A DNA stretch of 64,000 bases from Oceaniferula flava (GTDB lineage Bacteria > Verrucomicrobiota > Verrucomicrobiia > Verrucomicrobiales > Akkermansiaceae), in assembly GCF_016811075.1 (NCBI RefSeq), contig NZ_JAFBGL010000002.1:310001-374000 (forward strand). Direction: 5' to 3'. The notes below the pieces were generated by a model. That model did no database searches and was not told the origin of the DNA. It saw only the letters and a list, made by a program, of their open reading frames with translations. A program made the position numbers and the translations under genes. Below are positions 63,164 to 64,000 of the stretch, in pieces; positions within the stretch are counted from its first letter, which is position 1, and each line of letters starts with the position of its first letter.

Positions 63164-64000
63164 ATGATGGTTCATCCACTTAACCCATTTTGTCCGCAAA
63201 TTACCGAGAGGAGACTTCGTGTCTGCTTTTCAAGTGAAAATGGTTTTGCGCTGATCGCCTCGATATCGGTGATGGTGCTGCTGGTAATGATCTCACTGGC
63301 GATGTTGAGCCTTTCCACCATCCAGCTGCGTTCCAGTGAGGCCGGCAGGGATGCAGAGGAGGCCAAGACCAATGCGCGCATGGCGCTGATGATGGCGATT
63401 GCCGAATTACAGAAAACAACGGGAGCTGACACCAGGATCACCGCCCCGGCAGATGCTCTTTCCACCAGCGACGCTCAAACTAGTAAGCATGTCAGGCAGC
63501 TCACTGGAGTGTGGCGTTCCTGGGAGGGGCTGGATCACGATACCTCAACGGGGCGGCCGATTGCTCCTGATTACGATATCAAAGGAGCAGCCGATCAGAG
63601 CGGCTCCGGAAATGGACGCTTTCTACGCTGGCTCATCTCAGACGATACCCAAGACCTTTACGATCCCTCTAACCCACCAGCTCTGGACGAAACCAGCGAG
63701 ACCGTGCCGCTACTGGCCGCAGGCACGCTGCCAAGTGGAAGCGATCAAGAAGTGCACGTGGTTCCTACGGAAATCAGCAACGACAACGGTCGCGGTGCCG
63801 TGGCTTGGTGGATTCAAGGTGAGAATACCAAGGTCCGTCTGAAACCCACCACCGCTCCGGTGTCCACCACCGAAGCCGTTGATCAGATGGTGGTTTCTCC
63901 CGGTCCCAGTGGTGATGCATTCAGCATCGAAGATAGCAGTGAGACCGATAAAGCGCTGACACAACCATCGCTGACTTTGGTTAAAAACTCATCGTCGTCA
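63164..64000 (+). CDS. Verru_Chthon cassette protein A, second copy (3' end outside window)
   Basis: 279 codons from ATG 63164 to the window edge with no stop. After a leader of about 26 residues comes NG|FALIASISVMVLLVMISLAM, then LSLSTIQLRSSEAGRD and EAKTNARMALMMAIAELQKT, clearly homologous to the gene at 26973. Again position +5 is Ala. The rest is a Ser/Thr-rich exported region. A second cassette is expected beyond the window. Confidence 0.88.
   Translation, partial: MMVHPLNPFCPQITERRLRVCFSSENGFALIASISVMVLLVMISLAMLSLSTIQLRSSEAGRDAEEAKTNARMALMMAIAELQKTTGADTRITAPADALSTSDAQTSKHVRQLTGVWRSWEGLDHDTSTGRPIAPDYDIKGAADQSGSGNGRFLRWLISDDTQDLYDPSNPPALDETSETVPLLAAGTLPSGSDQEVHVVPTEISNDNGRGAVAWWIQGENTKVRLKPTTAPVSTTEAVDQMVVSPGPSGDAFSIEDSSETDKALTQPSLTLVKNSSSS

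Overview
The window is about 64 kb of a moderately GC-rich bacterial chromosome that looks like a member of the Verrucomicrobiota, probably of the Verrucomicrobiales/Akkermansiaceae type. Three things point there: a set of genes matching the 'Verru_Chthon cassette' proteins A, B, C and D; a large secreted protein of the Pirellula/Verrucomicrobium CxxCH cytochrome type; and a divergent FtsZ with a long acidic tail outside any division cluster. No rRNA, tRNA or CRISPR array was seen.

Layout. 1-2.5 kb: end of a UvrD/PcrA helicase and three small genes. 2.5-15.5 kb, mostly minus strand: leuS, two GYF-domain membrane proteins, a LURP-one-like protein, lpdA, a membrane protein, the heme/HEAT protein and monomeric isocitrate dehydrogenase, many separated by clear hairpin terminators. 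15.7-18.3 kb: ferrous-iron operon feoA-feoB plus a 56-residue Cys-rich membrane protein. 18.3-19.6 kb: a REP-type Y1 transposase between about 90-bp inverted repeats, with several simple-sequence arrays on both sides. 19.6-26.3 kb, minus strand: histidine kinase, NtrC-type regulator, GT-C-like membrane protein, xseB and dxs, probably cotranscribed. 26.4 kb: cutA. 27-38.9 kb: cassette protein A and a secreted protein, then a SNF2 helicase with a histone H1-like tail, a DUF1232-like protein and an orphan ExbD, then cassette proteins D-B-C. 39.3-48.5 kb: subtilase, ftsZ, KefB-type antiporter, exported proteins, hisD and an FHA protein.

48.6-54.5 kb holds what appears to be a complete trans-4-hydroxy-L-proline pathway: epimerase, D-hydroxyproline oxidase, pyrroline-hydroxycarboxylate deaminase and 2-oxoglutarate-semialdehyde dehydrogenase, with a PAS-AraC regulator. 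Three of its genes carry the same spaced motif (CTAGAC-N4-ATGGTA type) 11-15 nt before the start codon. 54.7-58.6 kb: a 1326-residue secreted LTD/CotH protein. 58.6-62 kb: a deoC operon with one full and one catalytically incomplete aldehyde dehydrogenase. The window ends inside a second cassette protein A.

The most interesting points are: (i) cassette A/B/C/D reads like a minor-pseudopilin tip set (A lacks Glu+5 as GspK does, and the D-B-C order matches GspH-I-J or FimT-PilV-PilW); (ii) the shared motif of the hydroxyproline genes; (iii) the transposase locus bracketed by different microsatellites; and (iv) a low-GC insertion inside leuS just before KMSKS.
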